Assembly: GCA_049650345.1 (NCBI GenBank)
Contig: JBARZY010000049.1
Span: forward strand, 7,410 to 71,409
DNA length: 64,000 nucleotides
From: Glaciecola sp049650345
Lineage (GTDB): Bacteria > Pseudomonadota > Gammaproteobacteria > Enterobacterales > Alteromonadaceae
Direction: 5' to 3'
Shown: positions 17,324 to 27,957 of the stretch, in pieces
Numbering within the stretch: position 1 is the first letter of the stretch
Layout: the number at the start of each line of letters is the position of its first letter
Notes under the pieces: generated by a model
The model's database searches: none
What the model was told of the DNA's origin: nothing
Seen by the model: the letters and a program-made list of their open reading frames with translations, nothing else
Made by a program: the position numbers and the translations under genes

Positions 17324-18886
17324 TTATGCTGGGGTATCGGCAATATTTCTTTGCTGTTGGGCACGTCGCTGAATGAGTGTTTCGGTCATTTCTTTTTGTT
17401 GGTTGTCAGATATGGGATAAAAACTCATTAAAATTGCACCCAGAACCGCAAATGCACTGGGAATAAAACTCATCAATAGTAGTATTCCAGGTAATGCCGC
17501 CTCGCTGGTTTGCGCGTCCATACCGTTGTATCCATAGCTTGCCAGTACCACTAGTACGAGTGCTCCAGCAAAGCCACCACCGGTTTTTTGCACAAATGTG
17601 CCGGCAGAAAATACCAATCCTGTTGCCCGTCGCCCGGTTTTCCATTCTGAATAATCTGCACTGTCGCCCAACATGGAAAAGAACAAGGTAGGCATAATAG
17701 CGGCAAAAAATTCAGCGGTGCAGCCTAGTACAAAAATCATCGATACATTTGACGCATCTACCCAAAACAAAGCGCTTGTAAAAACGCTACTAGCCAGTAA
17801 AGCGATAATAAATACGTGTTTACGGCCCCATTTTGCAACGAGTTTGTCGGTACACAGGGCGCCAAAAACCGATACTACCAGCAAGCCAATAAAATATTGG
17901 CCGGCCAGCATTTCATCACCAATATAATACTTAAAGTAATAAGCAATAACGCCGTACTTAACGCCATTAAACATCATCGTTAAAAAGCCCATACCCAACA
18001 AAATGAGCCAAGGTTTGTTAGTGATAAGGTCAATAATATCTTGCTGTGAGCGCGAACGTGAGGCTTCAGTTACGCTTAGCAAACGCTTTATTGCAATAGC
18101 CGTAATACACATCAACACCAACAGGATAAAAAAGGTTGACCACGTTCGGTAATAAAAGAACATACTAATACCTAGCAGAGGGGCCATTATGAATGGGAGT
18201 TGTTTTGCGAGATCTTTTGCTTCTTGTTTAAACGGTATAGCCACTTGATGCACCTGCGATACTCGCTCTTTAGTGCCAACCACGGTGATCACCATTAAGC
18301 TAACTAACAATCCAGCAAAAATGTAAATGCTGGTTTGATATCCGGTTATGTCATCGCCTTGTCCAAAATAACTCACCATTTTAGGTAGAAAACCCATCAC
18401 GAAAAGACCGCCAATAAACGCACCAGCAAAGCGAAAGCCCGACAACGAGGTTCGTTCTTGGTCAGAGTCGGTCATCACCCCCATTAATGCTGAGTAAGGC
18501 ACATTGTTGAAGGTATAAGCTAACGTTAACCCAATATAAGTCACATAAGCGTATATAAGCTTGCCTTGGGGAGTAAGGTCGGGCGTAGTGAAGCACAACA
18601 CCATAAACAGACCCAAAAATGGCGTTGATACAAAAATCCACGGGCGAAACTTACCCCAGCGAGTTTGTGTGCGATCGGCAATCATGCCCATTAAAATATC
18701 AGTTACACCATCAGACAAGCGCACGACTAAAAATAATAAGGCTGCTGCACTGGTGGTTAACCCAAAGGTATCGGTATAAAAAACCGCTAAATAAGCTAAA
18801 GCGCCACGCCAAACTAAATTGGCTGCAGCATCACCCATCGCATAGGCCGTTTTTTCAAACCATGACAGTTTCATTGGTGTATTCAA
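17324..18886 (-). CDS. GPH-family (MFS) glycoside symporter
   Basis: 520 residues, about twelve transmembrane segments, of the glycoside-pentoside-hexuronide cation symporter family. Family marks include GDAAANLVWRGALAYLAVFY near the start, RTQTRWGKFRPWI after helix 2, the YSALMGVMTDSDQERTSLSG loop in outline, and DSADYSEWKTGRRATGLVFS. These carriers take up oligosaccharides or glycosides with H+ or Na+. It lies 14 bases after the GH1 gene on the same strand, so it probably imports that enzyme's substrate. A second start at codon 5 is possible. Confidence 0.9.
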   Translation of the reverse strand: MNTPMKLSWFEKTAYAMGDAAANLVWRGALAYLAVFYTDTFGLTTSAAALLFLVVRLSDGVTDILMGMIADRTQTRWGKFRPWIFVSTPFLGLFMVLCFTTPDLTPQGKLIYAYVTYIGLTLAYTFNNVPYSALMGVMTDSDQERTSLSGFRFAGAFIGGLFVMGFLPKMVSYFGQGDDITGYQTSIYIFAGLLVSLMVITVVGTKERVSQVHQVAIPFKQEAKDLAKQLPFIMAPLLGISMFFYYRTWSTFFILLVLMCITAIAIKRLLSVTEASRSRSQQDIIDLITNKPWLILLGMGFLTMMFNGVKYGVIAYYFKYYIGDEMLAGQYFIGLLVVSVFGALCTDKLVAKWGRKHVFIIALLASSVFTSALFWVDASNVSMIFVLGCTAEFFAAIMPTLFFSMLGDSADYSEWKTGRRATGLVFSAGTFVQKTGGGFAGALVLVVLASYGYNGMDAQTSEAALPGILLLMSFIPSAFAVLGAILMSFYPISDNQQKEMTETLIQRRAQQQRNIADTPA

Positions 18887-18900
18887 AGTGTTTTTATCCC

Positions 18901-20244
18901 TTATTCAGTGCGACTGGCTAGCAGCTCTTTATATGCCAAGGCACTGTTTTTGAGTGTTCTTTCTTGTGTTTCATAATCAACATATACTAACCCGAAGCGT
19001 TTTAAATAGCCTTCTGCCCATTCAAAGTTATCCATTAAGCTCCATGCAAAATATCCTTGCACGTTTACGCCGTGCTTAATTGCAAATGCAAGCGCAATAA
19101 GATGCTGTTCATAATAATCAGTTCGTCGCCAATCGTTTACTGTGCCGTTTTCAATTTTATCATCGATGGCGGCGCCATTTTCAGTGATGTAAACAGGCGG
19201 CAGATCGTATCGTTCGTGTAAATCGACGAGAAGGTCAGCTAGTGCTTGCGGGTATATTTCCCAACCAATGTCGGTTCTGGGGAACCCATGCTCGTGTTCA
19301 TGATACAGCTCACCGTTTTTGTTTGGCGAGGAATACATAAGGCGGGTATAAAAATTAACGCCCAAAAAGTCGATGGGCTGATGAATAATTGTCATATCGC
19401 CTTCTTCAATAGGGGGCTTTTCATTGTTTTCTAAAAGCTCAAGTACATCGGGATATGCGCCTTCAAGCACGGGTTTTGCATACCATTGATTAATGTATTC
19501 GTCGGCATTTTTTGTGGCTATTAAGTCGGCAGCGCTGTTAGTGACGGCATAACATGGCGTAAAATTAAGGACTATTCCTACTTTTGCTGCCGTAACGTGC
19601 TGTCGTATTGCTTGAACACCAAGACCATGCGCCAACAATATATGGTGAGCAGCCGTTCTGCCGTTTAAACGCCCAGTTAAACCGGGTGCATGAACACCTA
19701 ATTCGTAGCCAAGATGCGCTGCACAAAAAGGCTCGTTAAACGTAGCGTACGACACAACAGAGTCGCCAAGGTGTTTTGCAACCTCATTTGCATAGTGCGC
19801 AAATTCATAAGCGGTTTGACGATTTAACCAACCTCCCTTGTCTTCAAGATACTGCGGCAAATCCCAGTGATAAAGGGTGATGAAAGCTTGAATGTTGCGC
19901 TTTTTCAGGCCGCTAATGACGCTTTGATAAAAGGCCAGCCCCCTGGGATTGAGTTGATTATTTTCATCCATTACTCGGGGCCATGAAATTGAAAAGCGAT
20001 AGGCATCTACACCCAGTTGTTGAATTAAATCCAAGTCTTGCTCTAGTCTGTCAACATGTTCACAGGCAATGGCACCGTTGCTTCCATCAGCTATTTTGCC
20101 AGGCGTGTTACAAAACGTATCCCAAATGCATGGTAATCGTCTATCTATAGCGCCTTCAATTTGAAAAGAAGAAGTTGCTACGCCATAGAGAAAGGGCTTT
20201 TTTAGCATGCTTGTATTTTTTGGTAATGTAATTTTTCTGGTCAT
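18901..20244 (-). CDS. GH1 beta-glucosidase
   Basis: 447 residues of glycoside hydrolase family 1, normal length. The acid/base glutamate is in TFNEPF (Glu171) and the nucleophile in YITENGAA (Glu355). N-terminal GVATSSFQIEGA is typical. No signal peptide, so it should hydrolyse imported cellobiose or other beta-glucosides in the cytoplasm to glucose. First gene of a minus-strand operon with the GPH symporter, divergent from the FucP-type transporter, with a LacI operator between the two starts. A second ATG at codon 13 is an alternative start. Confidence 0.93.
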   Translation of the reverse strand: MTRKITLPKNTSMLKKPFLYGVATSSFQIEGAIDRRLPCIWDTFCNTPGKIADGSNGAIACEHVDRLEQDLDLIQQLGVDAYRFSISWPRVMDENNQLNPRGLAFYQSVISGLKKRNIQAFITLYHWDLPQYLEDKGGWLNRQTAYEFAHYANEVAKHLGDSVVSYATFNEPFCAAHLGYELGVHAPGLTGRLNGRTAAHHILLAHGLGVQAIRQHVTAAKVGIVLNFTPCYAVTNSAADLIATKNADEYINQWYAKPVLEGAYPDVLELLENNEKPPIEEGDMTIIHQPIDFLGVNFYTRLMYSSPNKNGELYHEHEHGFPRTDIGWEIYPQALADLLVDLHERYDLPPVYITENGAAIDDKIENGTVNDWRRTDYYEQHLIALAFAIKHGVNVQGYFAWSLMDNFEWAEGYLKRFGLVYVDYETQERTLKNSALAYKELLASRTE

Positions 20245-20360
20245 TTTTCTGCTTTAAATCCTAGAGTACACTGAATAAAACGCCAAAAAAGAAACATGTT
20301 TGTTAAAAAATTGTTTTATTTTTGGTGTTGTCTTTTTATTTATAGCATGTAATCATGATT

Positions 20361-20380
20361 ATGAGAAAGCGCTTTCTCAT
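20361..20380. promoter_or_regulatory. Perfect 20-bp LacI-family operator
   Basis: ATGAGAAAGCGCTTTCTCAT is a perfect palindrome with the central CG typical of LacI/GalR operators. It lies between the divergent GH1 (start 20244) and FucP-type transporter (start 20439) genes and could control both. The same core occurs twice before the TonB receptor (29376-29424). The LacI protein at 16266-17273 is the obvious candidate ligand. Confidence 0.85.
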
Positions 20381-20438
20381 AATTTTTTTAAATCAAAAAC
20401 AAGACGGCGCTAAAAATAAACCTTACTAGAGATTTCTA

Positions 20439-21686
20439 ATGACTGTAAAACACAACATTGCCGGCGCTAATCAAAACAACAATGCTTTCGCTTTGGTTTG
20501 TTTAACTTCATTATTTTTCATGTGGGGATTTATTACTTGCTTAAATGATATTCTGATCCCTTATCTTAAAGATGCATTTGAGTTGAATTACACCCAAGCG
20601 ATGTTGATTCAATTCTGTTTCTTTGGCGCTTATTTTTTAACGTCGCTACCTGCTGGAAAGCTGGTGAGTAAGATAGGGTATCAAAAAGGAATCGTTGTTG
20701 GGTTGCTTATCGCGTGCTTGGGTTGCTTGTTGTTTTATCCTGCAGCAAGCATGAAGCTATATGCTTTGTTTTTGTTGGCACTATTTGTACTTGCCACCGG
20801 AATCACGTTACTTCAGGTGTCAGCAAACCCCTATGTTGCCGCGCTTGGCGACCCTTCAACGGCCTCTTCGAGGCTGACTATGACCCAAGCATTCAATTCG
20901 CTTGGTACCACTGTTGCACCATTCTTTGGTGCTTGGTTACTATTTTCTAATCTTGAGCACGGTTCGTCAGATGCGTCTGAAGCGAAGGTGCCATACCTTA
21001 TCTTAGCGTTTATGCTACTAATACTGGCAGTGATTTTTGCAAAATTAGTATTGCCAAAGCTTCATAAAGCTACATTAGGTAAAGACAGTGATGATGTTGT
21101 AGATAGCGACGCGTTGTTTGCACCGCTGCAACACAAACATTTGCGTTTGGGTATGCTGGGTATTTTTGTATATGTTGGCGCAGAAGTGGCTATAGGCAGT
21201 TTTTTAGTAAATTATCTTCAAGCCAACGGCGCTCAACAACTAACTGAGGCTGCTGCATCAAGCTACCTTGCTTACTATTGGGGCGGCGCAATGGTGGGTA
21301 GATTTATAGGTGCGTGGGTGATGCAAAAGCTCAGTGCATCTGTTGTGCTGGGTTTCAATGCTGCTATGGCAATTGTGTTAATAGCCCTCAGTATCACGTT
21401 TAGTGGGCCTATTGCCATGTGGTTAATGCTCGCAGTTGGTTTGTGCAACTCCATTATGTTTCCCACCATATTTAGTCTCGCTATTCATGGTTTGGGCAAA
21501 CAAGCATCGCAAGCATCAGGATTATTATGTTTGGCCATTGTGGGGGGCGCAATCGTTCCACTTATGCAAGGTGTTTTAGCCGACACTATTGGCTTACAAG
21601 CGTCTTTTGTTTTACCCATATTTTGTTATGCCTACATTGTATTTTATGGCTTTAAAGGCAGTAACCCACACCATTCTACATACTAA
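20439..21686 (+). CDS. FucP-type sugar:H+ symporter (MFS)
   Basis: 415 residues with about twelve membrane segments. LFFMWGFITCLNDILIPYLK at the first helix is the signature of the FucP/GluP family, which imports fucose, glucose or galactose with protons. Given the neighbouring glucosidases it is most likely a glucose transporter for sugar released in the periplasm by the GH3 enzyme. First gene of the plus-strand glucan operon (FucP, GH3, GPH, GH94, gluconokinase, CBM9-like), with the LacI operator 60 bases upstream. Confidence 0.9.
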   Translation: MTVKHNIAGANQNNNAFALVCLTSLFFMWGFITCLNDILIPYLKDAFELNYTQAMLIQFCFFGAYFLTSLPAGKLVSKIGYQKGIVVGLLIACLGCLLFYPAASMKLYALFLLALFVLATGITLLQVSANPYVAALGDPSTASSRLTMTQAFNSLGTTVAPFFGAWLLFSNLEHGSSDASEAKVPYLILAFMLLILAVIFAKLVLPKLHKATLGKDSDDVVDSDALFAPLQHKHLRLGMLGIFVYVGAEVAIGSFLVNYLQANGAQQLTEAAASSYLAYYWGGAMVGRFIGAWVMQKLSASVVLGFNAAMAIVLIALSITFSGPIAMWLMLAVGLCNSIMFPTIFSLAIHGLGKQASQASGLLCLAIVGGAIVPLMQGVLADTIGLQASFVLPIFCYAYIVFYGFKGSNPHHSTY

Positions 21687-21704
21687 TTTCAGGGAGATAA
21701 GCTT

Positions 21705-24230
21705 ATGAATAAGCCATTATTGTTTGTTTTAGCGTCTACATTGCTGGCTTCGGCATGCCAACACACAAAGTCGCCGGTGGAAGAGAACACGGACACTCAG
21801 GGCAATCTCGATATTTGGCCTCGACTAAATATAACCGTTCCTCGTGACAATGCGGTTGAGTCAAAGGTAGACGCCATATTGGGCAACTTAACCGTTGAGC
21901 AAAAAGTAGCACAAATGATCCAACCTGAAATTCGCGATATCACCATAGATGACATGCGTAAGTACGGATTTGGCTCGTATCTGAATGGCGGTGGTTCTTT
22001 CCCTAATGGTAATAAACAAGCTTCGATTCAAGACTGGATTGATTTAGCCGAATCGTTTTATCAAGCCTCAGTTGATGATTCAATTGACGGCACGTCAATT
22101 CCCACTATGTGGGGGACAGACGCAGTGCACGGTCATAACAATGTAATTGGGGCAACTCTGTTTCCGCATAACATAGGCTTGGGCGCAGCCAATAATCCCA
22201 AGTTAATTGAAGAAATCGCAAAAGTTACTGCCACAGAAGTAATGGTAACCGGCATTGATTGGATATTTGCACCCACAGTTGCAACCGTTCGTGACGACCG
22301 ATGGGGCAGAACATATGAAGGTTATTCCGAATCGCCAGATATTGTTCACGATTACTCGGTCGCTATTGTGCACGGTCTGCAAGGTGCGTATGGCGATGGC
22401 TTTCTCGGGCCCGACAAAGTGCTAAGCACGGTAAAGCACTTTATTGGCGATGGTGGCACCATAGGCGGCGATGATCAGGGCAACACTGTGGTGAGTGAGC
22501 AAACGTTGTTTGACATTCATGCACAAGGTTATGTGGGCGGATTAAGCGCGGGTGCACAAAGTGTGATGGCCTCGTTTAATAGTTGGAATGGCACTAAGTT
22601 ACACGGCCATCGCTACTTATTAACCGACGTACTAAAAGACAAAATGGGTTTTGATGGCTTTGTTGTAGGCGACTGGTCTGGGCATGGTCAAATAGAGGGT
22701 TGTACCAACGAAAATTGCCCACAGTCGATAAATGCAGGGCTCGACATGTTCATGTCGCCAACCTTAGCGTGGAAGCCACTTTTTGAGAATACCGTAGCGC
22801 AGGTAAAAGACGGCACTATTCCCATGACTAGAGTAGACGACGCTGTTCGCCGTATATTGCGCGTAAAAGTGCGTGCTGGGCTATTTGACAAAGCCAGTCC
22901 GGCAAAACGCGCATTGTCTGGAAAAACCGAGTTAATTGGCGCACAAGCGCACAGAGCGGTAGCTAGACAGGCGGTTCGAGAGTCGGTGGTGCTATTAAAA
23001 AATGATAATCAAATTTTACCTTTATCACCCAAGCAACATTTTCTAATTACCGGAGACGGCGCTCATAATATTGGTAAGCAAACCGGCGGTTGGAGTGTTA
23101 CATGGCAGGGCACCGGTAATTCAAACAGTGATTTTCCTGGCGCTACGTCAATTTATGACGGTCTTCGCGAGCAAATCGTTGCAGCCGGCGGCACGGTTGA
23201 ACTCAGTGCAAGTGGTGAGTTTCAAAAACAACCCGACGTCGCCATAGTGGTTTATGGCGAAAACCCATATGCTGAAGGCCATGGCGACCGACAAAACCTA
23301 GAATACCAACGTGGTGCTAAAACAGACTTAGTACTATTAAAATCAATACAATCGCAAGGGATTCCGGTTGTTTCACTGTTTATTAGTGGTCGCCCTATGT
23401 GGGTAAATGCCGAAATTAATGCATCCAACGCATTTGCAGCGGTGTGGTTGCCTGGCACAGAAGGCAGCGGTATTGCCGACGTAATGTTACGCGACAAAAA
23501 CCTTGATGTGCAGTTTCCTATCACCGGCAAACTATCGTTCTCATGGCCTAAAGATCCGTACCAAACCAACGTGAACTACGGCGATACGCAATACGAACCA
23601 CTGTTTCCATATGGTTACGGCTTAAGTATTGATGATGCAGTCGCCAACATGCCAAAACTAAACGAAACCTTCACGCAACCAAGCACCGAAGTTTATAAAA
23701 GCCGCCCAATGTTTGCCGCAAAAATGCATCAACCTTGGTTAATGTGGTTGTTCAGCGGACAACAGCAGCAGGCAGTTACGAGCAACACAATTGCGTTACC
23801 GGGTTTAGCGTTTAGAACTACTGACAAAAACGTACAAGAAGACGCTATTCAACTTGTGTCTGATGGCAGTGCTGATGTTGGTGTGCGTATTGCCAGTAAA
23901 AGCAGCTTTAGAGAAGACCTTCGCAAAGATTTAGAAAGTGGCGCACAGGTAAGGTTTGAATACTTACTTAATAAACCCTTAAACGGGACCGTGTTAGTGT
24001 CGATGGAATGTAACTCGGGAAGTGAATGCGGTGCTGTATATGAAATCACTAATGACTTGAGCTATAGCAAAGAGGGGCAATGGCAGCAACTAAGTGTGCC
24101 ACTAAGCGTCTTTGAAGAAGCAGGGATGCATTTTGCTGATACCGTGGTGCCGATTCAAATTACCTTGCAAGGTGAAGTGAATATGAGTATTGCTAATATT
24201 GGTTATGGCATTAAAGGCGCTGACTTATGA
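21705..24230 (+). CDS. GH3 exo-beta-glucosidase, lipoprotein
   Basis: 841 residues. A lipoprotein signal (LLASAC lipobox, Cys at about 18) anchors it in the envelope. The N-terminal (alpha/beta)8 domain and the following sandwich domain (about 50-640) match GH3; the nucleophile is Asp323 in GDWSGHG. After about residue 660 there is a beta-rich extension resembling the galactose-binding-like C-terminal domain of the exo-1,3/1,4-beta-glucanases of Pseudoalteromonas-type bacteria. It should release glucose from beta-glucan ends outside the inner membrane. Starts 18 bases after the FucP-type gene; its stop overlaps the next start. Confidence 0.92.
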   Translation: MNKPLLFVLASTLLASACQHTKSPVEENTDTQGNLDIWPRLNITVPRDNAVESKVDAILGNLTVEQKVAQMIQPEIRDITIDDMRKYGFGSYLNGGGSFPNGNKQASIQDWIDLAESFYQASVDDSIDGTSIPTMWGTDAVHGHNNVIGATLFPHNIGLGAANNPKLIEEIAKVTATEVMVTGIDWIFAPTVATVRDDRWGRTYEGYSESPDIVHDYSVAIVHGLQGAYGDGFLGPDKVLSTVKHFIGDGGTIGGDDQGNTVVSEQTLFDIHAQGYVGGLSAGAQSVMASFNSWNGTKLHGHRYLLTDVLKDKMGFDGFVVGDWSGHGQIEGCTNENCPQSINAGLDMFMSPTLAWKPLFENTVAQVKDGTIPMTRVDDAVRRILRVKVRAGLFDKASPAKRALSGKTELIGAQAHRAVARQAVRESVVLLKNDNQILPLSPKQHFLITGDGAHNIGKQTGGWSVTWQGTGNSNSDFPGATSIYDGLREQIVAAGGTVELSASGEFQKQPDVAIVVYGENPYAEGHGDRQNLEYQRGAKTDLVLLKSIQSQGIPVVSLFISGRPMWVNAEINASNAFAAVWLPGTEGSGIADVMLRDKNLDVQFPITGKLSFSWPKDPYQTNVNYGDTQYEPLFPYGYGLSIDDAVANMPKLNETFTQPSTEVYKSRPMFAAKMHQPWLMWLFSGQQQQAVTSNTIALPGLAFRTTDKNVQEDAIQLVSDGSADVGVRIASKSSFREDLRKDLESGAQVRFEYLLNKPLNGTVLVSMECNSGSECGAVYEITNDLSYSKEGQWQQLSVPLSVFEEAGMHFADTVVPIQITLQGEVNMSIANIGYGIKGADL

Positions 24231-25579
24231 GTCGTTACTCGCGCCTGAGTATACTCGAAAAAGTAGGGTATGCAGGGGGAGACTTTGCGTCAAACCTTTA
24301 TTGGCGCACCTTCGATTTATTCCTACTAATGTTTTACACCGACGTATTTGGTATTCCAGCGGCAGCCGTTGGTACTATGATGCTGGTAACTCGGCTAATT
24401 GACGCGTTTACCGACCCTATTATGGCAGCAACAGCTGATCGCACAAACACACGGTTTGGCAAGTTCAGACCTTATCTATTGCTGGGTATATTGCCATTGG
24501 CCGCAGCCGGTGTGCTCACCTTTACAGTGCCCGATACCGATCAAAGCGGCAAGCTTTGGTGGGCATATGGCAGCTATGTATTCATGATGTTGGCTTATAC
24601 CTTTATTAATGTGCCTTATGGTGCACTAATGGGGGTTATGACCGGAGACTCACAACAGCGAACCACGCTCACCAGTTTTCGATTTATAGGCGCGTTTAGT
24701 GGCGGTACCTTGGTGGCGTATTTTACTCCACAACTGGTTGTTTATCTTGGCCAAGGCAATGAAGCGCTTGGCTGGCAACTTACCATGGCGCTATATGGGG
24801 CAATAGCTTCAGTCATGTTTATAATAACATTTGCTACTAGCCGTGAACGTATTAACGTGCCTGTTTTGCCACAGCAGTCGGTTAAACAAGATTTAATAGA
24901 CTTGCGCCACAATAAACCATGGTTAATTTTGTTTGTGCTTGCGCTCGTGATTATGATGACCATTAGTTTGCGCGGGGCAAGTGGCACCTATTATTTTAAA
25001 TACTTTGCGCAACGCGAAGATTTAATTGGCAGCTTTAGTACGGCTTATTTGTTATCGCTTGCCGTGGGCGCTGCATTAACACCATTAATGACTAAGTTTG
25101 TTGATAAGAAAACGTTGTTATTATTATTAATGAGCGCCGTCACCTTATTTTCATTTGCTTTCTTTTTTGTTCCTCCCGATCAAGTATCGCTTATGTTTGC
25201 CTTACAAATTGCAATAGGCTTTTGTTTGGGACCTAAGTCACCATTGGTGTTTTCGATGTACGCAGACTGTGCTGATTATAATGAATGGAAAACAGGGCGA
25301 CGTGCAACCGCAATGACATTTGCCGCCGCAGGATTCTCACAAAAATTAGGCGGGGCATTGGCAGGCGCAACCATTGGTTGGGTATTAGCCAGTTTGGGAT
25401 ACCAAGCTAATCAGGTGCAATCTGGTGCCTCCGAGCTAGGCATAGTATTGCTGATGACGATCATTCCGGGCGTGTTTGCAGGGTTATCACTTTTGATCAT
25501 TAAGGCTTATCCACTTAACCCTAACCAGCTTGCAAACCTGCAGCAAAACCTTGCCAAAAAAATGACAGAGGCTAAGTAG
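24227..25579 (+). CDS. GPH-family (MFS) glycoside symporter
   Basis: 450 residues, about twelve membrane segments, paralogous in family to 17324-18886 (shared RTNTRFGKFRPY, YGALMGVMTGDSQQRTTLTS and DCADYNEWKTGRRATAMTF segments). The ATG overlaps the GH3 stop by 4 bases and its stop overlaps the GH94 GTG by one base, so it is translationally coupled to both. It probably imports the disaccharide that the GH94 enzyme phosphorolyses; if that enzyme acts on cellobionic acid, this would be a cellobionate carrier (inference). Confidence 0.9.
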   Translation: MSRYSRLSILEKVGYAGGDFASNLYWRTFDLFLLMFYTDVFGIPAAAVGTMMLVTRLIDAFTDPIMAATADRTNTRFGKFRPYLLLGILPLAAAGVLTFTVPDTDQSGKLWWAYGSYVFMMLAYTFINVPYGALMGVMTGDSQQRTTLTSFRFIGAFSGGTLVAYFTPQLVVYLGQGNEALGWQLTMALYGAIASVMFIITFATSRERINVPVLPQQSVKQDLIDLRHNKPWLILFVLALVIMMTISLRGASGTYYFKYFAQREDLIGSFSTAYLLSLAVGAALTPLMTKFVDKKTLLLLLMSAVTLFSFAFFFVPPDQVSLMFALQIAIGFCLGPKSPLVFSMYADCADYNEWKTGRRATAMTFAAAGFSQKLGGALAGATIGWVLASLGYQANQVQSGASELGIVLLMTIIPGVFAGLSLLIIKAYPLNPNQLANLQQNLAKKMTEAK

Positions 25580-27957
25580 TGGAATCACCATATACCCTAG
25601 ATTATAAAGCGGGTTCAGTTGACCTGAATGATCCACTTAGTATGCCCAAAGCCGGCGGTTTTTTGTGGAACAAAAAAATGATGTTGCAAATGAATTGCCG
25701 GGGTTATGCGGTGAGTCAATTTATGCAACCAGAACCTGGCAAATACGCCCAAGGTCCGGCATTAGAAGCGAGCACGTTTATGCAACCTGAGCATCATTAT
25801 TACTCGCATCATCCAGGGCGGTTTTTTTATATTAAAAATCACCAAACTGAGCAAGTATTTTCAGTGCCATTTGAACCCATGAGAGTATTGCCAAATGAGT
25901 TCAAATTTAGGGTTTTTAATGACCGTTTAGAATGGACCATAAGGCATGATCAGCTAGAAGTGAATTTACGCGTGCAATTAACGCCAAACGACACGGCTGA
26001 ATTGTGGGAAATAGCCATTAACAATTTGTCTTCAGAGCCTGTTTCATTGAGCGTGTACCCGTATTTTCCGTTTGGTTATCAGTCATGGATGAACCAGTCT
26101 GCCGACTATTGCGACAAGCTCAAAGGGATTGTGGCGAACAAAGTAACGCCCTACCAACAGTTAGCGGATTATTGGAAAAATGCACACTTAAAAGAATTGT
26201 CTTTTTTCGTTTCTGATAAAGCGCCAAGCGCATGGTGCGCAAACGCAAATCAATTTGAAGGAGTAGGCGGCCTAACTATGCCTGACGGCATTACCGCTAA
26301 CACGCTCAACAATTCCCCTGCTTGCTACGATGTGCCGGTTGCCGCAATGCAATACAACGTCACACTTGAACCACAGCATTCACATAGCCAACGGTTTATG
26401 TTTGGTGCGGCTAAAGACGTCGGCGAAATTCAACAGTTGCAGCGAAACCATCTGGGTACTATAGGTTTGGAACAGGAAAATCGCGCAACAACAAACGGAT
26501 TTAACCCTGAAAAAACTGCGTTAGAAATACAAACAGATGACCCCGCGTTTGATCAATTTATTAATCTTTGGTTGCCCAGACAGGTGTTTTACCACGGTGA
26601 TGTTGACCGCCTAACCACCGACCCGCAAACGCGAAATTACTTGCAAGATGGCATGGGCATGATTTATGTCGACAGTGCCCGCACTCGAGAAAAATTGATT
26701 CGTACGTTATCTCAGCAATTTGCAGATGGCAGCTTGCCTGATGGGGTGTTGTTAAATGATTCAGCGCAACTAAAATACATTAATACTATTCCTCATTCTG
26801 ACCACTGTGTATGGTTGCCAATGTGCTTGCATGCATATATTTGCGAAACCGGCGACATGGCAATACTCAATGTGCGTCTACCGTTTGCCGACGATACCAC
26901 GCCATTTACCGTTTATGAGCATGTTGAACGTGCTATGGCTTGGTTAGAGGAGAATTTGGATGAGCGAGGCTTGAGCCTCATTCAACAGGGGGATTGGTGC
27001 GACCCAATGAACATGGTGGGCTATAAAGGGAAAGGCGTGTCGGCATGGTTATCAATGGCCAGTTCTTATGCATGGCAACGGTGGGCAGATATTTGCGAAT
27101 GGTCTATGCACGCAGGACACGCCAAACGTTGGCGGCATTATGCGAGTGAAATTAACATTAATATTCAGACCTACTTTTGGAAGGATAATTGGTACGCCCG
27201 CGGCATCACTGACGCTGGACGTGTGTTTGGTACCCATGAAGATAAAGAAGGTAGCATTTATTTAAACCCACAAACATGGGCAATGATGGCTGGTGTGGTT
27301 GACTCAGAAAAAACCGACGCCCTTATCAATAAGGTAGAACAATTGCTTGGAACACGCTTTGGTGTTGCTATGCTCAGTCCTGCGTATACCTCCATGGTAG
27401 AGGACATTGGCAGATTGACCCAAAAATTCCCCGGAACGGCTGAAAATGGTTCGATATACAATCATGCGGCTGCTTTTTATGCCTATGCACTGTTTCAACA
27501 AGGTAAAAGCGAACAGGGTTATACCGTACTAAAACGCATGTTAGTGTCAAAGCAAGATGCCACTCAACGTGAGCAGTTGCCCGTGTTTATACCTAACTAT
27601 TATAGGGGTGCAGTTTCGCAATATCCAAGCCATGCAGGTCGTTCTAGTCAGTTGTTTAATACCGGCACAGTAGCGTGGTTTTACCGCAGTATTATAGAAG
27701 GTTTATTTGGCTTAATTGGTACGCCAGCGGGGCTTAAATTTGCGCCTCAACTACCTAAAAAATGGCAAAAAGCGAATGTTACTAGGCGTTTTCGTGGGGC
27801 AACATTTGTTATTCAATATACGCGCACCGATACGGTAAACACCAGTGTAGTTTATATTGATGATACGCTAATAGCTGACAATGTGTTTAGGGAAGCGATA
27901 GCGGGAAAACGCTATAAGGTTGATATTCATTTGCCGGTATACAAAGATGGGGCGTAA
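25579..27957 (+). CDS. GH94 phosphorylase, possibly cellobionic acid phosphorylase
   Basis: 792 residues of the cellobiose/chitobiose phosphorylase family (GH94): N-terminal beta-sandwich (about 1-300) and (alpha/alpha)6 catalytic domain. The catalytic segment QQGDWCDPMNMVGYKGKGVS contains Asp472 and Asp475 in the place of the DWND motif. The enzyme splits a beta-glucoside with phosphate to alpha-glucose 1-phosphate. The N terminus lacks the usual cellobiose phosphorylase opening, and the next gene is gluconokinase, which fits cleavage of cellobionic acid to glucose 1-phosphate plus gluconate. Cellobiose itself is the alternative substrate. No signal peptide, so cytoplasmic. Confidence 0.85.
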   Translation: MESPYTLDYKAGSVDLNDPLSMPKAGGFLWNKKMMLQMNCRGYAVSQFMQPEPGKYAQGPALEASTFMQPEHHYYSHHPGRFFYIKNHQTEQVFSVPFEPMRVLPNEFKFRVFNDRLEWTIRHDQLEVNLRVQLTPNDTAELWEIAINNLSSEPVSLSVYPYFPFGYQSWMNQSADYCDKLKGIVANKVTPYQQLADYWKNAHLKELSFFVSDKAPSAWCANANQFEGVGGLTMPDGITANTLNNSPACYDVPVAAMQYNVTLEPQHSHSQRFMFGAAKDVGEIQQLQRNHLGTIGLEQENRATTNGFNPEKTALEIQTDDPAFDQFINLWLPRQVFYHGDVDRLTTDPQTRNYLQDGMGMIYVDSARTREKLIRTLSQQFADGSLPDGVLLNDSAQLKYINTIPHSDHCVWLPMCLHAYICETGDMAILNVRLPFADDTTPFTVYEHVERAMAWLEENLDERGLSLIQQGDWCDPMNMVGYKGKGVSAWLSMASSYAWQRWADICEWSMHAGHAKRWRHYASEININIQTYFWKDNWYARGITDAGRVFGTHEDKEGSIYLNPQTWAMMAGVVDSEKTDALINKVEQLLGTRFGVAMLSPAYTSMVEDIGRLTQKFPGTAENGSIYNHAAAFYAYALFQQGKSEQGYTVLKRMLVSKQDATQREQLPVFIPNYYRGAVSQYPSHAGRSSQLFNTGTVAWFYRSIIEGLFGLIGTPAGLKFAPQLPKKWQKANVTRRFRGATFVIQYTRTDTVNTSVVYIDDTLIADNVFREAIAGKRYKVDIHLPVYKDGA